Below, piece by piece: positions 1 through 8,334 of a stretch of DNA of 64,000 nt (its first letter is position 1; each line of letters starts with the position of its first letter). The position numbers were made by a program, and so were the translations under genes. The stretch lies in contig CACNLH010000006.1 of NCBI GenBank assembly GCA_902621205.1, forward strand, positions 19,353 to 83,352, given 5' to 3'. The notes below the pieces were generated by a model that was given only the letters and a program-made list of their open reading frames with translations, was not told the DNA's origin and made no database searches. This DNA comes from an uncultured Alphaproteobacteria bacterium. Lineage in GTDB: Bacteria; Pseudomonadota; Alphaproteobacteria; HIMB59.

Positions 1-2
1 GC

Positions 3-1235
3 CCTCTAAACATAACCCATGGCAAAAGAGATAACCCATTACACAATGCTTTTGTAAAAGCTACCGAGCAGGCGGGATACACCTACACTGATGACTACAA
101 TGGCTTTCGACAGGAGGGTTTTGGACCAGCTGATATGACTGTTTGGAAAGGCTCACGTTTTTCAACAGCAAAAGCTTATTTAAAGCCTGCGTTAGCAAAA
201 AAAAATGTACAACTTATAACAAAGGTCCTAGTCGATAAAATAATTTTTCATGAAGACAAAGCTAAGGGAGTTGAAGTATTTCATCAGGGCCAAAAAAAAA
301 CCTTTAATGCAAATATTGGTGTTGTTTTATCAGCTGGCGCAATCAATAGCCCAACAATTCTTCAAAGATCGGGTATTGGAGAGGGCAATGATTTAAATAG
401 TTTGGGGATCAAAGTTATTAAAAACTTACCAGGCGTTGGTCAAAATTTACAAGACCATTTAGAAGTTTATTTTCAAGTTAAATGTTTACAACCAGTAACA
501 CTTAATAAATATTTAAATCCTTTTTCTAAATTACTTATCGGCATGCAATGGATGTTTCTAAAAAGTGGGCCAGGTGCAACTAACCAATTTGAAACTCTTG
601 GTTTTATTCGTTCTGATAAAAACATACCATATCCAGATATACAATTTCATTTTCTTCCAGTCGCTATTAGATATGACGGAAAGGCACCTAGCGAGGGTCA
701 CGGTTTTCAATTGCATGTAGGGCCAATGCGTTCAAAGTCAAGAGGCTTTGTAAAATTAAAATCTAGCAACCCATTTGACTCACCAACTATAAAATTCAAT
801 TACATGTCTCATGAGGATGATTTTCCAAACTTTAGAAAATCACTTAGACTTAGTAGAGAGATATTGAGCCAAGAGGCCCTAGTTCCTTTTAAAGGAGATG
901 AAATTCAACCTGGTGATGACGTTGTTTCGGATGAAGGACTTGACGAATTTATAAAAAATAATTGTGAAAGTGCTTACCATCCATGTGGTACCTGCAAGAT
1001 TGGAAAAGAAGAAGACCCTTCTTCTGTCGTTCTAAATGATTGCAAAGTAAAGGGTTTTTCAAATTTATTTCTTGCGGACTCATCAATTTTTCCTCAGATA
1101 TGTAATGGCAATCTTAATGCACCATCGATAATGACAGGTGAGAAAGCCTCAGATCATATCTTGGGAAAACCTCTTTTAGCACCATCAAATCTACAACCTT
1201 ATACCCATCCAAATTGGCAAAATTCACAAAGATAA
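3..1235 (+). CDS. betA: Choline dehydrogenase-like GMC oxidoreductase (5' partial)
   Basis: FAD-dependent GMC oxidoreductase. By family it oxidises choline to betaine aldehyde and on to glycine betaine. The reading frame is open from the first bases of the window, so the N-terminal FAD-binding GxGxxG region lies upstream and the internal ATG at 135 is not the true start. Visible signatures are the EGFGPADMT and STAKAYL blocks, the GAINSPTILQRSGIG block (GMC signature 2), and the C-terminal YHPCGTCKIG plus NGNLNAPSIMTGEKA segment that holds the active-site His and the closing FAD contacts. These match BetA closely, although other alcohol-oxidising GMC enzymes share them. The 3' end abuts a small exported-protein gene. 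A betaine role fits the betaine transporter 10 kb away. Confidence 0.85.
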   Translation, partial: PLNITHGKRDNPLHNAFVKATEQAGYTYTDDYNGFRQEGFGPADMTVWKGSRFSTAKAYLKPALAKKNVQLITKVLVDKIIFHEDKAKGVEVFHQGQKKTFNANIGVVLSAGAINSPTILQRSGIGEGNDLNSLGIKVIKNLPGVGQNLQDHLEVYFQVKCLQPVTLNKYLNPFSKLLIGMQWMFLKSGPGATNQFETLGFIRSDKNIPYPDIQFHFLPVAIRYDGKAPSEGHGFQLHVGPMRSKSRGFVKLKSSNPFDSPTIKFNYMSHEDDFPNFRKSLRLSREILSQEALVPFKGDEIQPGDDVVSDEGLDEFIKNNCESAYHPCGTCKIGKEEDPSSVVLNDCKVKGFSNLFLADSSIFPQICNGNLNAPSIMTGEKASDHILGKPLLAPSNLQPYTHPNWQNSQR

Positions 1236-1240
1236 AATTA

Positions 1241-1774
1241 ATGATCAGGCTGGTGCTTTTGTTTCTAATACTCCCATTTACTGCATATTCTGATAAACAT
1301 ATTCCATATTATAAATCTCTAGCTCATGATGAGTCATGGTTACGACACTATCCAGAAAATCAAGATTTGAGTAAACAAACAGAGAAATTTCTCCTTACAC
1401 AGGAAAACATGCCTGTAAAGATTATTGAAGAGTTTAGAAATAGTTGGAGTTCTTATACAGACTGGTACCGCATTGAATTATTCAATGGAATACAAGGTTG
1501 GATTGCTCACAATCAGTTATCTAAAAAAAGAACTTTGCTTATATTAGAGGATATTGAGTTGTATGCATTGAAATCTTATGACCCTGAGTCTTGGAAGACT
1601 ATTCAAAAAGGAGTAATACTTGCACCAAAAATTGTAAATTTGTTAGAGGTAAAAGAAACAATGTTGAAAGTAAGTATACCTGAGGGCAATAAATCCTCTA
1701 TTAAAGGATGGATACCCATAGATGATAGATTATGGGGAGTCTCTAACAATGAAATTCAAATTTCTAATGATTAA
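1241..1774 (+). CDS. Exported SH3-like domain protein
   Basis: Predicted secreted protein of about 177 residues. The ATG at 1241 gives a clean signal peptide (MIRLVLLFLILPFTAYS). A TTG at 1214 would add nine residues in front of it and overlap betA, so I prefer the ATG. The mature part has two bacterial SH3-like repeats: one around WYRIELFNGIQGWIAHNQLS and one ending IKGWIPIDDRLWGV. This is the pattern of periplasmic SH3 (DUF1058-type) proteins, thought to bind cell-wall or other periplasmic ligands. The last 26 bases overlap the SOUL-family gene, so the two are probably cotranscribed. The exact function is unknown. Confidence 0.7.
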   Translation: MIRLVLLFLILPFTAYSDKHIPYYKSLAHDESWLRHYPENQDLSKQTEKFLLTQENMPVKIIEEFRNSWSSYTDWYRIELFNGIQGWIAHNQLSKKRTLLILEDIELYALKSYDPESWKTIQKGVILAPKIVNLLEVKETMLKVSIPEGNKSSIKGWIPIDDRLWGVSNNEIQISND

Positions 1775-2321
1775 ATACTTACTATTCATGTTACTCATGG
1801 TACAAGAATTAATGGCCTATAGTGAAGCACCTTATAAAGTAGTTCATCAGACAGATAAGTATGAAATTAGATTTTACGAGGAGCGTCAAGTAGTCCAAAC
1901 CCAATACACTAATCAAAATAATGGATTTCGGAAACTTTTTAATTATATTTCTGGCAATAATAAACAAAGTGAAAAAATTTCAATGACCACACCAGTGAAT
2001 GTTACTCAAATCGAAAACGAGTACGTTATGCAATTTTATTTACCAAGTAAATACAAACCAAATGAAATACCTTTACCATCAGATAATTCAGTAAAAATTT
2101 CTTCAATTGAGCCAGGTTATTTTGCAGTAATTAGATATTCTGGTTTTGCTTCCGATAAAAATTTTTATAAACACCGAGATGTTTTAAAAAGTGACTTAAT
2201 TACTGATAATATTGAAGTAATTGGACCCGCTATTAAAGCTACTTATGATGGTCCGTTTACATTGCCTCATCTTAGGAGGAATGAAGCAATTTATAAAGTT
2301 GATTGGGAGAATCCTCTTTAA
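1749..2321 (+). CDS. SOUL family heme-binding protein
   Basis: Member of the SOUL/HBP family, which binds heme or tetrapyrroles. The SOUL hallmarks are the opening APYKVVHQTDKYEIRFYEER, the central KISMTTPVNV and the later IRYSGFASD and ATYDGPFTLPHLRRNE blocks. The ATG at 1749 is chosen because GGGGAG lies 10 bases upstream and the result begins with a signal peptide (MKFKFLMIKYLLFMLLMVQELMA). An ATG at 1722 would add nine unlikely residues. It overlaps the preceding SH3 gene by 26 bases. An exported heme-binding role is inferred from family and signal peptide only. Confidence 0.85.
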   Translation: MKFKFLMIKYLLFMLLMVQELMAYSEAPYKVVHQTDKYEIRFYEERQVVQTQYTNQNNGFRKLFNYISGNNKQSEKISMTTPVNVTQIENEYVMQFYLPSKYKPNEIPLPSDNSVKISSIEPGYFAVIRYSGFASDKNFYKHRDVLKSDLITDNIEVIGPAIKATYDGPFTLPHLRRNEAIYKVDWENPL

Positions 2322-2531
2322 GTTACAAACACTTGCTAATTGATTTAAGATTTAGTCTTGCTCTTTTAATTATTTTAATCATATTTATTGATGTTTTTTT
2401 ACCAATATGACTGATTTTATTGGGCAATCTTGGATATTCACTAGATGCATAGTTTCATTAACTTCTTAGCATTATTTTTTTTTTGATTCAGTATTTATAA
2501 GTTTCTCAACTCAAAAATAAGAGAGGTATTT

Positions 2532-2873
2532 ATGAAACTAATAACAGCAATTATCAAGCCCGATAAAGTTGAAGCTTTGAGACAAGCACTCACAGGTGTG
2601 GACATCCAAGGTTTAACTATTGTTGAGGCTAAAGGATATGGGCGCCAGAAGGGTCATACCGAACTGTACCGAGGCGCAGAATATGAGGTACATTTTCTTC
2701 CTAAATCTCGAGCAGAGGTTTTAGTAGATTCTGCAGACGTCGAAAAAGTCATCACAACAATTTCTGAAGCAGTAAAATCAGGAAAAATTGGAGATGGCAA
2801 AATTTTTGTAACTGAAGTGCAAGAAGTTGTCCGAATACGTACAGGAGAACGAGGCGCTGAGGCAATTAAATAA
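2532..2873 (+). CDS. glnK: Nitrogen regulatory protein P-II (GlnK type)
   Basis: P-II signal protein of 113 residues, close to the usual 112. It binds ATP/ADP and 2-oxoglutarate and reports nitrogen status. The T-loop with the uridylylation site is visible as YRGAEYEV, with Tyr51 in the canonical place, and the C-terminal signature ending RTGERGAEAI is complete. GAGAGG sits just upstream of the ATG as the ribosome site. The gene is followed nine bases later by amtB. That arrangement is typical of GlnK, which plugs AmtB when nitrogen is plentiful. No convincing sigma-54 promoter was seen upstream. Confidence 0.96.
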   Translation: MKLITAIIKPDKVEALRQALTGVDIQGLTIVEAKGYGRQKGHTELYRGAEYEVHFLPKSRAEVLVDSADVEKVITTISEAVKSGKIGDGKIFVTEVQEVVRIRTGERGAEAIK

Positions 2874-2882
2874 GGAGATCCA

Positions 2883-4163
2883 ATGAAAAAAATATTAACT
2901 TTCTTAATCCCTACTTTGCTTTTCTCTGGAGTTGCAAGTGCGGAAGTATCTGCTGAAACAGCCTTTGTATTTAATACATTTTTATTTGTTTTTAGCGGAG
3001 TCTTAGTGATGTTCATGGCATTAGGTTTTGCCATGTTAGAAGCTGGATTTGTTCGTAAAAAAAACACATCAGCAATTTTATTAAAAAATATAGCTTTATA
3101 CTCAATTGCAGGAATAATGTTTTATTTAATCGGTTACAGTTTAATGTATGTAGATGTTTCAGGTTGGATAGGTTCATTAGGTGGTATGTTTTACGATACT
3201 GCTGATGATTTAACAGCTGCAACTGAAGAGGGTGGCTACTCTTTAGCATCAGATTGGTTCTTCCAAATGGTGTTCTGTGCTACAGCAATTTCAATCGTAT
3301 CTGGAGCATGTGCTGAAAGAATTAAAGTATGGCCATTTATGATATTTGCAGCATTTATGACAGGAATTATCTACCCAATTTATGGTTCTTGGACCTGGGG
3401 CGGTGGATGGCTCACAGAAATGGGCTTTTCTGATTTTGCTGGATCTACTATTGTTCACTCAGTGGGCGGATGGGCAGCTTTAACCGGCTGTTTAATTCTT
3501 GGTCCTAGAGCTGGCAAATATGGTGCAGATGGAAAGATCTCTCCAATCGCTGGTGCAAACATGCCTTTAGCGTGTCTTGGTACCTTCATCCTTTGGTTTG
3601 GATGGTTTGGATTTAACGGTGGATCTCAGTTAGCACTTGGTAGTGCCGCTGATGCTTCTGCAATGTCAATTGTCGTTGTAAACACAAATATCGCTGCATG
3701 TGGCGGTGTCGTGGCTGCAATTATTTTATCACAGCTATTGTATAAAAAAATTGATCTATCTATAGCATTGAACGGTGCTATTGCAGGTCTTGTTGCTATT
3801 ACTGCAGGTCCAGATTTAAGCAACCACTTCTTATCAATGATTGTTGGTGCAATAGGTGGTATTCTTTGTACTATCGCTATCCCAATGCTCGACAAAATGA
3901 AAATCGATGATGTTGTCGGTGCAATATCAGCACACTTAGTTGCAGGTATTTGGGGAACATTGGCCGTAGGTATTTTTGGTAGCGGCGATTTCCTAGTTCA
4001 ATTAATAGGAATTGTTGCTGCAGCTGTCCTAGTTGTACCTTTAAGTGGCATTTTCTTTTATATTCTAAAAGGAACTGTAGGCTTAAGAGTATCAGAAGAG
4101 ACCGAGGCATCTGGTTTAGATAGTGCTGAATTAACAACAGTCGCTTACCCAGAATTTAAATAA
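2883..4163 (+). CDS. amtB: Ammonium transporter AmtB
   Basis: Ammonium channel of 426 residues with a cleavable N-terminal signal (ends GVASA) and about 11 membrane segments. Family motifs are visible: AMLEAGFVRKKN, the DFAGSTIVHSVGGWAAL stretch with the conserved Asp and first pore His, and ISAHLVAGIWGTLAVG with the second pore His. The Shine-Dalgarno AAGGAGAT lies directly after glnK, so the pair forms an operon. The protein conducts ammonium into the cell and should be gated by GlnK. The 3' end runs into a strong bidirectional terminator. Confidence 0.96.
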   Translation: MKKILTFLIPTLLFSGVASAEVSAETAFVFNTFLFVFSGVLVMFMALGFAMLEAGFVRKKNTSAILLKNIALYSIAGIMFYLIGYSLMYVDVSGWIGSLGGMFYDTADDLTAATEEGGYSLASDWFFQMVFCATAISIVSGACAERIKVWPFMIFAAFMTGIIYPIYGSWTWGGGWLTEMGFSDFAGSTIVHSVGGWAALTGCLILGPRAGKYGADGKISPIAGANMPLACLGTFILWFGWFGFNGGSQLALGSAADASAMSIVVVNTNIAACGGVVAAIILSQLLYKKIDLSIALNGAIAGLVAITAGPDLSNHFLSMIVGAIGGILCTIAIPMLDKMKIDDVVGAISAHLVAGIWGTLAVGIFGSGDFLVQLIGIVAAAVLVVPLSGIFFYILKGTVGLRVSEETEASGLDSAELTTVAYPEFK

Positions 4164-4183
4164 TCTTATTTATAGTACTCCTA

Positions 4184-4212
4184 AAAAAGGGGCACATTAT
4201 GTGCCCCTTTTT
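4184..4212. terminator. Bidirectional rho-independent terminator between amtB and the peroxidase gene
   Basis: AAAAAGGGGCAC and GTGCCCCTTTTT form a perfect 12-bp stem around the loop ATTAT. T-runs lie on both sides, so it can stop transcripts from amtB (plus) and from the converging minus-strand gene that ends at 4213. Confidence 0.9.
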
Positions 4213-4737
4213 CTATATTAACTCATCAATTAAATTTGTAATTTTCGAACTGTCAGGTTTGGTCATAGAGGACCAACTTTTAACTAATTGACCCTCTCCA
4301 TCAAAGAGATACTTATAAAAATTCCATTTTGGAGTTTCGTTATACTCTGATGTCATCCAACTGTATATCGGATGGGCATTTTCACCAACAACACTAATAA
4401 TTTCTGATATAATAAATTTGGTTTCATAATTAACTAAACAAAATTCTTTAACTTCCTCATTATTACTCAGCTCTTGATGAAAACTATTAGAAGGAGTTCC
4501 AATAATTACTAAATTCTTTTTAAAATACTCACGATGAAGATTGGATAGATTAGCGTATTGTTTTGTGAAACCACATCTACTAGCCGTGTTAACAAGAAGA
4601 ATGGGTTTACCTTTAAATTTATCAAGATTAACTGTATTTCCATCAATATCTTGAATACTAAAGTTATATAAGTTTTTCGCCATAATGCTCCCTATGCTTG
4701 TGAGTAAAATACTCAAAGTTATCAAGAAAATTCTCAT
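4213..4737 (-). CDS. Exported glutathione peroxidase-like thiol peroxidase
   Basis: Glutathione-peroxidase family protein of 174 residues that reduces hydroperoxides with thiols. The N-terminus (MRIFLITLSILLTSIGSIMA) looks like a signal peptide, so it probably acts in the periplasm. The catalytic set is present: Cys55 in NTASRCGFTKQY, Gln88, and Trp138-Asn139 in PKWNFYKYL. The usual PCNQFGxQEP loop is changed to TPSNSFHQEL, which removes the Cys and the Gly of the standard signature, so this is a divergent member. It uses cysteine, not selenocysteine. It is the last gene on the minus strand after tmpB, with a 40-base gap. Confidence 0.85.
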   Translation of the reverse strand: MRIFLITLSILLTSIGSIMAKNLYNFSIQDIDGNTVNLDKFKGKPILLVNTASRCGFTKQYANLSNLHREYFKKNLVIIGTPSNSFHQELSNNEEVKEFCLVNYETKFIISEIISVVGENAHPIYSWMTSEYNETPKWNFYKYLFDGEGQLVKSWSSMTKPDSSKITNLIDELI

Positions 4738-4777
4738 GACAATGTATACTTACTTTAAATTATCTGGATTTATGAAT

Positions 4778-5383
4778 TTAAACTTTTGGTAAACCTAAAA
4801 CTTCATTTTTTTTGATGTATTCATCTTTGTAGGGAGGTCTGCTAAATACCTCTTTAATCAAGGGTTTAAAAAAATCTAGATCTTTATTTTCATATTCGGG
4901 ATCAAAAGATTTTTGATCCCATCTTTCACAGAAATCTGAGCAAGTTTGGAAATAAATATTATCTTTAAATTTATCTCTAGCATTTTTATCCCATCCATAA
5001 TGATGAGCATAGTAGATCATTTGAAAAATTCCATGATGCTCAATCACCCATGTTATTTCATCTCTTACATAAGGTCTTACAACTTCAGCAGAAAACCTAT
5101 CGTGATTTTGAGGGGCAAGCCCATCTCCAATATCATGAAGTAAGGCACCAACAATCCAATCAATGTCAGCTCCATCATTATAAGCTCTAGTAGCTGATTG
5201 TAGACCATGATCTAATCTTGTTATCTTGTAACCCTCCATAGTATTTTTTCCTTGTCTTGTAAGTTCTTCGATTATTCTTTCGTATGTCAAAGAAACATAC
5301 TTTTCTTCATATTTTTGGAGCAATAGATAATCTTCTTTATCTCCATCTTTCATATGTTTAAATTTTACATTTTTCTCAGTCAT
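4778..5383 (-). CDS. HD-domain diiron oxygenase, TmpB/PhnZ-like
   Basis: HD-domain protein of 201 residues. I interpret it as a mixed-valent diiron oxygenase like TmpB or PhnZ, which cleaves the C-P bond of an alpha-hydroxyphosphonate. Visible candidate ligands are His59 (RLDHGLQSA), His83-Asp84 (LLHDIGD), His94, His116/His117 (VIEHHG) and Asp150 in the SDFCERWDQKSFDP block. This His/HD/His/His/Asp order is the one used by PhnZ and myo-inositol oxygenase relatives. It overlaps the upstream hydroxylase by 4 bases (ATGA), which implies translational coupling. In the characterised TmpA-TmpB pathway the product is glycine betaine plus phosphate. A generic HD phosphohydrolase is the alternative. 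Glu50 and Tyr52 lie just before His59, near where PhnZ has its gating Tyr/Glu, but the spacing differs. Confidence 0.7.
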   Translation of the reverse strand: MTEKNVKFKHMKDGDKEDYLLLQKYEEKYVSLTYERIIEELTRQGKNTMEGYKITRLDHGLQSATRAYNDGADIDWIVGALLHDIGDGLAPQNHDRFSAEVVRPYVRDEITWVIEHHGIFQMIYYAHHYGWDKNARDKFKDNIYFQTCSDFCERWDQKSFDPEYENKDLDFFKPLIKEVFSRPPYKDEYIKKNEVLGLPKV

Positions 5384-6504
5384 AAATTTGTCTCACTTAT
5401 ATGATATTTTTCATGTAAATGTCTCAATTTTCCATCGGTCGAGTCAAACTCTAGATAACAACCTTGTAAATGTCTAGCTCCCTCACTCGAGTCATAAGAG
5501 GTTCTTCCATGGAGAAGTCTGTGATTATCAAACATCATTACATCTCCTGGTGATAGCTTAAATTTAATCTCAAAGTCAGATGAAGTGTATAAATCTCCTA
5601 ATAATTTTCTTGCTTTGTAAAAACTCTCTAATTTTTCACTTTCTAAAGGTGGCACGTAATCAACTCTAGTACTATACCTGACTTGTTTATAGTCGCCATC
5701 CTTGTCTAATTCAATTAACTCTCCCCAATTTTCTAAAATTATATCTTTATCTTGAAATCGGTAACGTAAATTTGTTTTGGTTAAAGACTCAAATGCTTCT
5801 GGTTCATTTAATTTAATATATTCTGCAACTGAAAAACCATCAACAAGAGTAGAAAAACCACCACTTACTTCATTTTTTAAACAATGCAAAAACTGTATCC
5901 CAGGTGCTTCTGGTTTTCTGTAAGGGTTATCAGTATGAGGCGGTAATGCAATAGGTTTATAGGCTAAGTCATTTGGATTTGGTTTAGACATTACATCAAA
6001 ATATTCTCCAAAATTTGTGACCTTAACTGGGCCTATTGAATTTACAAATTTTAATAAATACTTACTTTCAGTTGGTACATTTTTAATAATAACAAATCCA
6101 TATTTATAAAAATCCATAAGGAGATTATACATAGACTCTTTTTCAACCATATCTTCTTCAAAAATAGCCTGAGGTATAACTTCTAGTTGAGAATTCCATA
6201 AAATTCTTTTTGGTAAGGGTCCTCTTTTATTTTTTTCTCCATCCATTTCAATCAAAAGATCATCTAAATGATATTGACCTTGTGCCCCATCATTAAATTC
6301 AACATCAAGTTTATGATCTGATAATTTGCAACTTATAATTTTCAATTTTAAGTCAATAGAGGATGGCTCATATAATCTTTGATTAGTATCTAAATCAAAA
6401 TACTTTTCACCCGGTAGTCTTTCTCTCAGCCAAATGGGATGCAAATTAAATGTCTTATTTTGATGAATTATCTTAATAGCATTATTTTCAAAATGAAAAT
6501 CCAT
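5380..6504 (-). CDS. Fe(II)/2-oxoglutarate hydroxylase, TmpA/gamma-butyrobetaine hydroxylase-like
   Basis: TauD-fold dioxygenase of 374 residues with an N-terminal GBBH-like domain (about 1-90) and a catalytic domain. Iron ligands are His190 and Asp192 (LPPHTDNPY) and distal His332 (RLLHGRTSY). Arg344 is the likely 2-oxoglutarate anchor. The N-terminal domain keeps the HPIWLRE motif but lacks the Cys cluster that binds zinc in true gamma-butyrobetaine hydroxylase. It is coupled by a 4-base overlap to an HD-oxygenase gene. This is the organisation of TmpA-TmpB, where TmpA hydroxylates 2-(trimethylammonio)ethylphosphonate and had been misannotated as GBBH. The alternative substrate is gamma-butyrobetaine, to give carnitine. 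The family call is firm and the substrate is inferred from context. Confidence 0.75.
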   Translation of the reverse strand: MDFHFENNAIKIIHQNKTFNLHPIWLRERLPGEKYFDLDTNQRLYEPSSIDLKLKIISCKLSDHKLDVEFNDGAQGQYHLDDLLIEMDGEKNKRGPLPKRILWNSQLEVIPQAIFEEDMVEKESMYNLLMDFYKYGFVIIKNVPTESKYLLKFVNSIGPVKVTNFGEYFDVMSKPNPNDLAYKPIALPPHTDNPYRKPEAPGIQFLHCLKNEVSGGFSTLVDGFSVAEYIKLNEPEAFESLTKTNLRYRFQDKDIILENWGELIELDKDGDYKQVRYSTRVDYVPPLESEKLESFYKARKLLGDLYTSSDFEIKFKLSPGDVMMFDNHRLLHGRTSYDSSEGARHLQGCYLEFDSTDGKLRHLHEKYHISETNL

Positions 6505-6569
6505 AATTCAATCTCCAAGTATTTATAATTAAATATTTTGCTAAATTTAATTAATTGTCAATTAAGAAA

Positions 6570-7031
6570 TTAACTCTTGATTTTAAAAATTGCCTCAATT
6601 TCTACCGTAAAACCTAGAGGTAAAGAATTAACTCCTACTGCAGCTCGAGCATGAACACCAGTCTCACCAAAAATATCTTTCATCATATTTGAGCAACCAT
6701 TGATTACTAAAGGTTGCTGTGTGAAGCTCTCAATACAATTAACAAAACCTGTCAGTTTTATTAATTGATCAACTTTATTAATTGATCCTATTTCATTCTT
6801 TAAAGCAGATAAGATAGCTAATCCACAGAGCATAGAGTGATTTTGAGCTGTCTCTAAATCAACATCAGCCCCAACTTTTCCTTTTGCAAAAGACCCATCC
6901 TCAAGTAATGGGCCTTGACCAGATATATATGCAATATTATCAACAATAACGCAGGGTTTATAACTCCCTGCAGGTTTTGCAGGTTTTGGTATTAAAAGAC
7001 CTAATTCAGCTATCTTGGCTTCGAAATCCAT
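6570..7031 (-). CDS. RidA/YjgF-family protein
   Basis: Member of the RidA (YER057c/UK114) family, about 153 residues and so of the longer subtype. RidA proteins hydrolyse reactive enamine/imine intermediates. The motif VHARAAVGVNSLPLG contains the Arg that binds the substrate carboxylate, and AYISGQGPLLEDG matches the family N-terminal block. The ATG at 7031 is used in place of the TTG three bases upstream. It lies 11 bases after the MFS gene and 65 bases before the TmpA-like gene, in the same direction. It may protect against a reactive intermediate of this catabolic cluster. Confidence 0.85.
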   Translation of the reverse strand: MDFEAKIAELGLLIPKPAKPAGSYKPCVIVDNIAYISGQGPLLEDGSFAKGKVGADVDLETAQNHSMLCGLAILSALKNEIGSINKVDQLIKLTGFVNCIESFTQQPLVINGCSNMMKDIFGETGVHARAAVGVNSLPLGFTVEIEAIFKIKS

Positions 7032-7042
7032 CAATTAAAAAA

Positions 7043-8296
7043 TTACTCTTTTTCATCAATTTTACTAATCATTTGTTCAGTAGCAGTTTGCATTCCTATT
7101 GCGGAAGCGGTGCGAGGCACAATCATTGATGGTGTATTTTCATCATAAATTTCACTAGTTCTTCCAATCCTAATTCTTTGATAGGTAAATAGTGCGATAA
7201 AAACGTAAACTATTGCACAATAATAAAATAATCCATAAGCATCAAAATAAGACATAAATCCTGAGACGATAATTGGCCCTAAAACTAACCCTAATGCATT
7301 AACTAATGTCAGAGTTGAGCTAGCAGAAACAACCTCGTCCTTTTCTAAAAAATCATTCAGATGAGAAATAACAACTGCATAATAAGGAAGAGATACAGCT
7401 GAATGTATTCCAACAAATAATAAAAGAATATTAAATGAAATAGATCCAAAAATAATTACACAAATAGAAGAAACCAAAGCAATGATATTCAATATCAGTA
7501 AAATTATTCTTCTATCAAATGTATCCGATAATTTACCAACCGGATATTGAAATAAAGCTCCAATGAATGTATTTACAAAAACAAGAATAGATATTTGAAA
7601 AATACTTAAGCCTAATTTAGCTCCAAAGACTGCAATTAATCCAAATGACGCTCCATAAATCATACCAATGCCAAAAGAGCCGATAAAAGACATTGGAGAA
7701 TTTTTATATAGATCTTTTAAAGATATGAACTTAGGTGTAGAAAACTCTGGTGCCGATTTTTTAGTAAGTAAAATTGGAACCAAAGCAATAGAAATTAATA
7801 AAGATGTTAGAATATATAAGTGTGCCTCAGTGGTTTCTTTTATATTAATTAACAAACCACCCCCACTAGTTGAGAAGTATAATATCACCATGTAAAACCC
7901 GATAAGCTTCCCTCTAGTTTGATTATCAGCACGATCATTTAGCCAACTTTCACAAACGATATATATTGCTGCCAATGAAAACCCTGTAAGTAATCTTAAA
8001 AAAAACCAAAAATACGGGTGAACATAAATCCAATGAAATAAAATTGTAATGGAAGCAATGGATGCGAATGCTGCAAATACTCTAATATGTCCGACATTTT
8101 TGATAATTTTGGGACAAATATATGAGCTTGCTAAATAACCTATAAAATAACCTGTAAAGACATAGCCAATTTCAAAATCTGAAAAATTAAATAATACGGC
8201 ATTAATATTTAACAAGGTTCCTTGCAAAGAATGTGCAAGCATAATGAATCCAAAACCTGTAAATAGAGCCCAAGAACTATAAACGATATTTAACAC
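7043..8296 (-). CDS. MFS transporter
   Basis: Major facilitator permease of 417 residues with about 12 hydrophobic segments and a GTG start. The RGKLIGFYM stretch and the loop with GKLSDTFDRR correspond to the MFS loop 2-3 and loop 8-9 motifs. The layout resembles YcaD-like permeases. It sits between dmdA (38 bases upstream) and ridA (11 bases downstream) in one directon. It could import the substrate of DmdA or of the TmpA/TmpB pair (DMSP, a betaine or a phosphonate). Substrate cannot be read from sequence. Confidence 0.85.
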   Translation of the reverse strand: MLNIVYSSWALFTGFGFIMLAHSLQGTLLNINAVLFNFSDFEIGYVFTGYFIGYLASSYICPKIIKNVGHIRVFAAFASIASITILFHWIYVHPYFWFFLRLLTGFSLAAIYIVCESWLNDRADNQTRGKLIGFYMVILYFSTSGGGLLINIKETTEAHLYILTSLLISIALVPILLTKKSAPEFSTPKFISLKDLYKNSPMSFIGSFGIGMIYGASFGLIAVFGAKLGLSIFQISILVFVNTFIGALFQYPVGKLSDTFDRRIILLILNIIALVSSICVIIFGSISFNILLLFVGIHSAVSLPYYAVVISHLNDFLEKDEVVSASSTLTLVNALGLVLGPIIVSGFMSYFDAYGLFYYCAIVYVFIALFTYQRIRIGRTSEIYDENTPSMIVPRTASAIGMQTATEQMISKIDEKE

Positions 8297-8334
8297 CCGA
8301 GACTATTTAAACTTTTAGTTTAAAAAAGCAATTA

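Noticed and set aside
135..1235. Complete 366-residue GMC oxidoreductase starting at the ATG at 135
   Set aside because: The frame is open to the window edge and the upstream residues (GFRQEGFGPAD) are conserved choline-dehydrogenase sequence, so the gene is truncated by the window.
2322..2531. Possible small minus-strand ORF or regulatory element between the SOUL gene and glnK
   Set aside because: Basic residues appear in one minus frame but without a start context or stable frame. No sigma-54 promoter or NtrC site was found. I see only AT-rich sequence and the glnK ribosome site.
3013..3249. Antisense ORFs inside amtB, groEL, fhs and other genes
   Set aside because: They are shadows of the conserved sense frames, have no family resemblance and no upstream signals.
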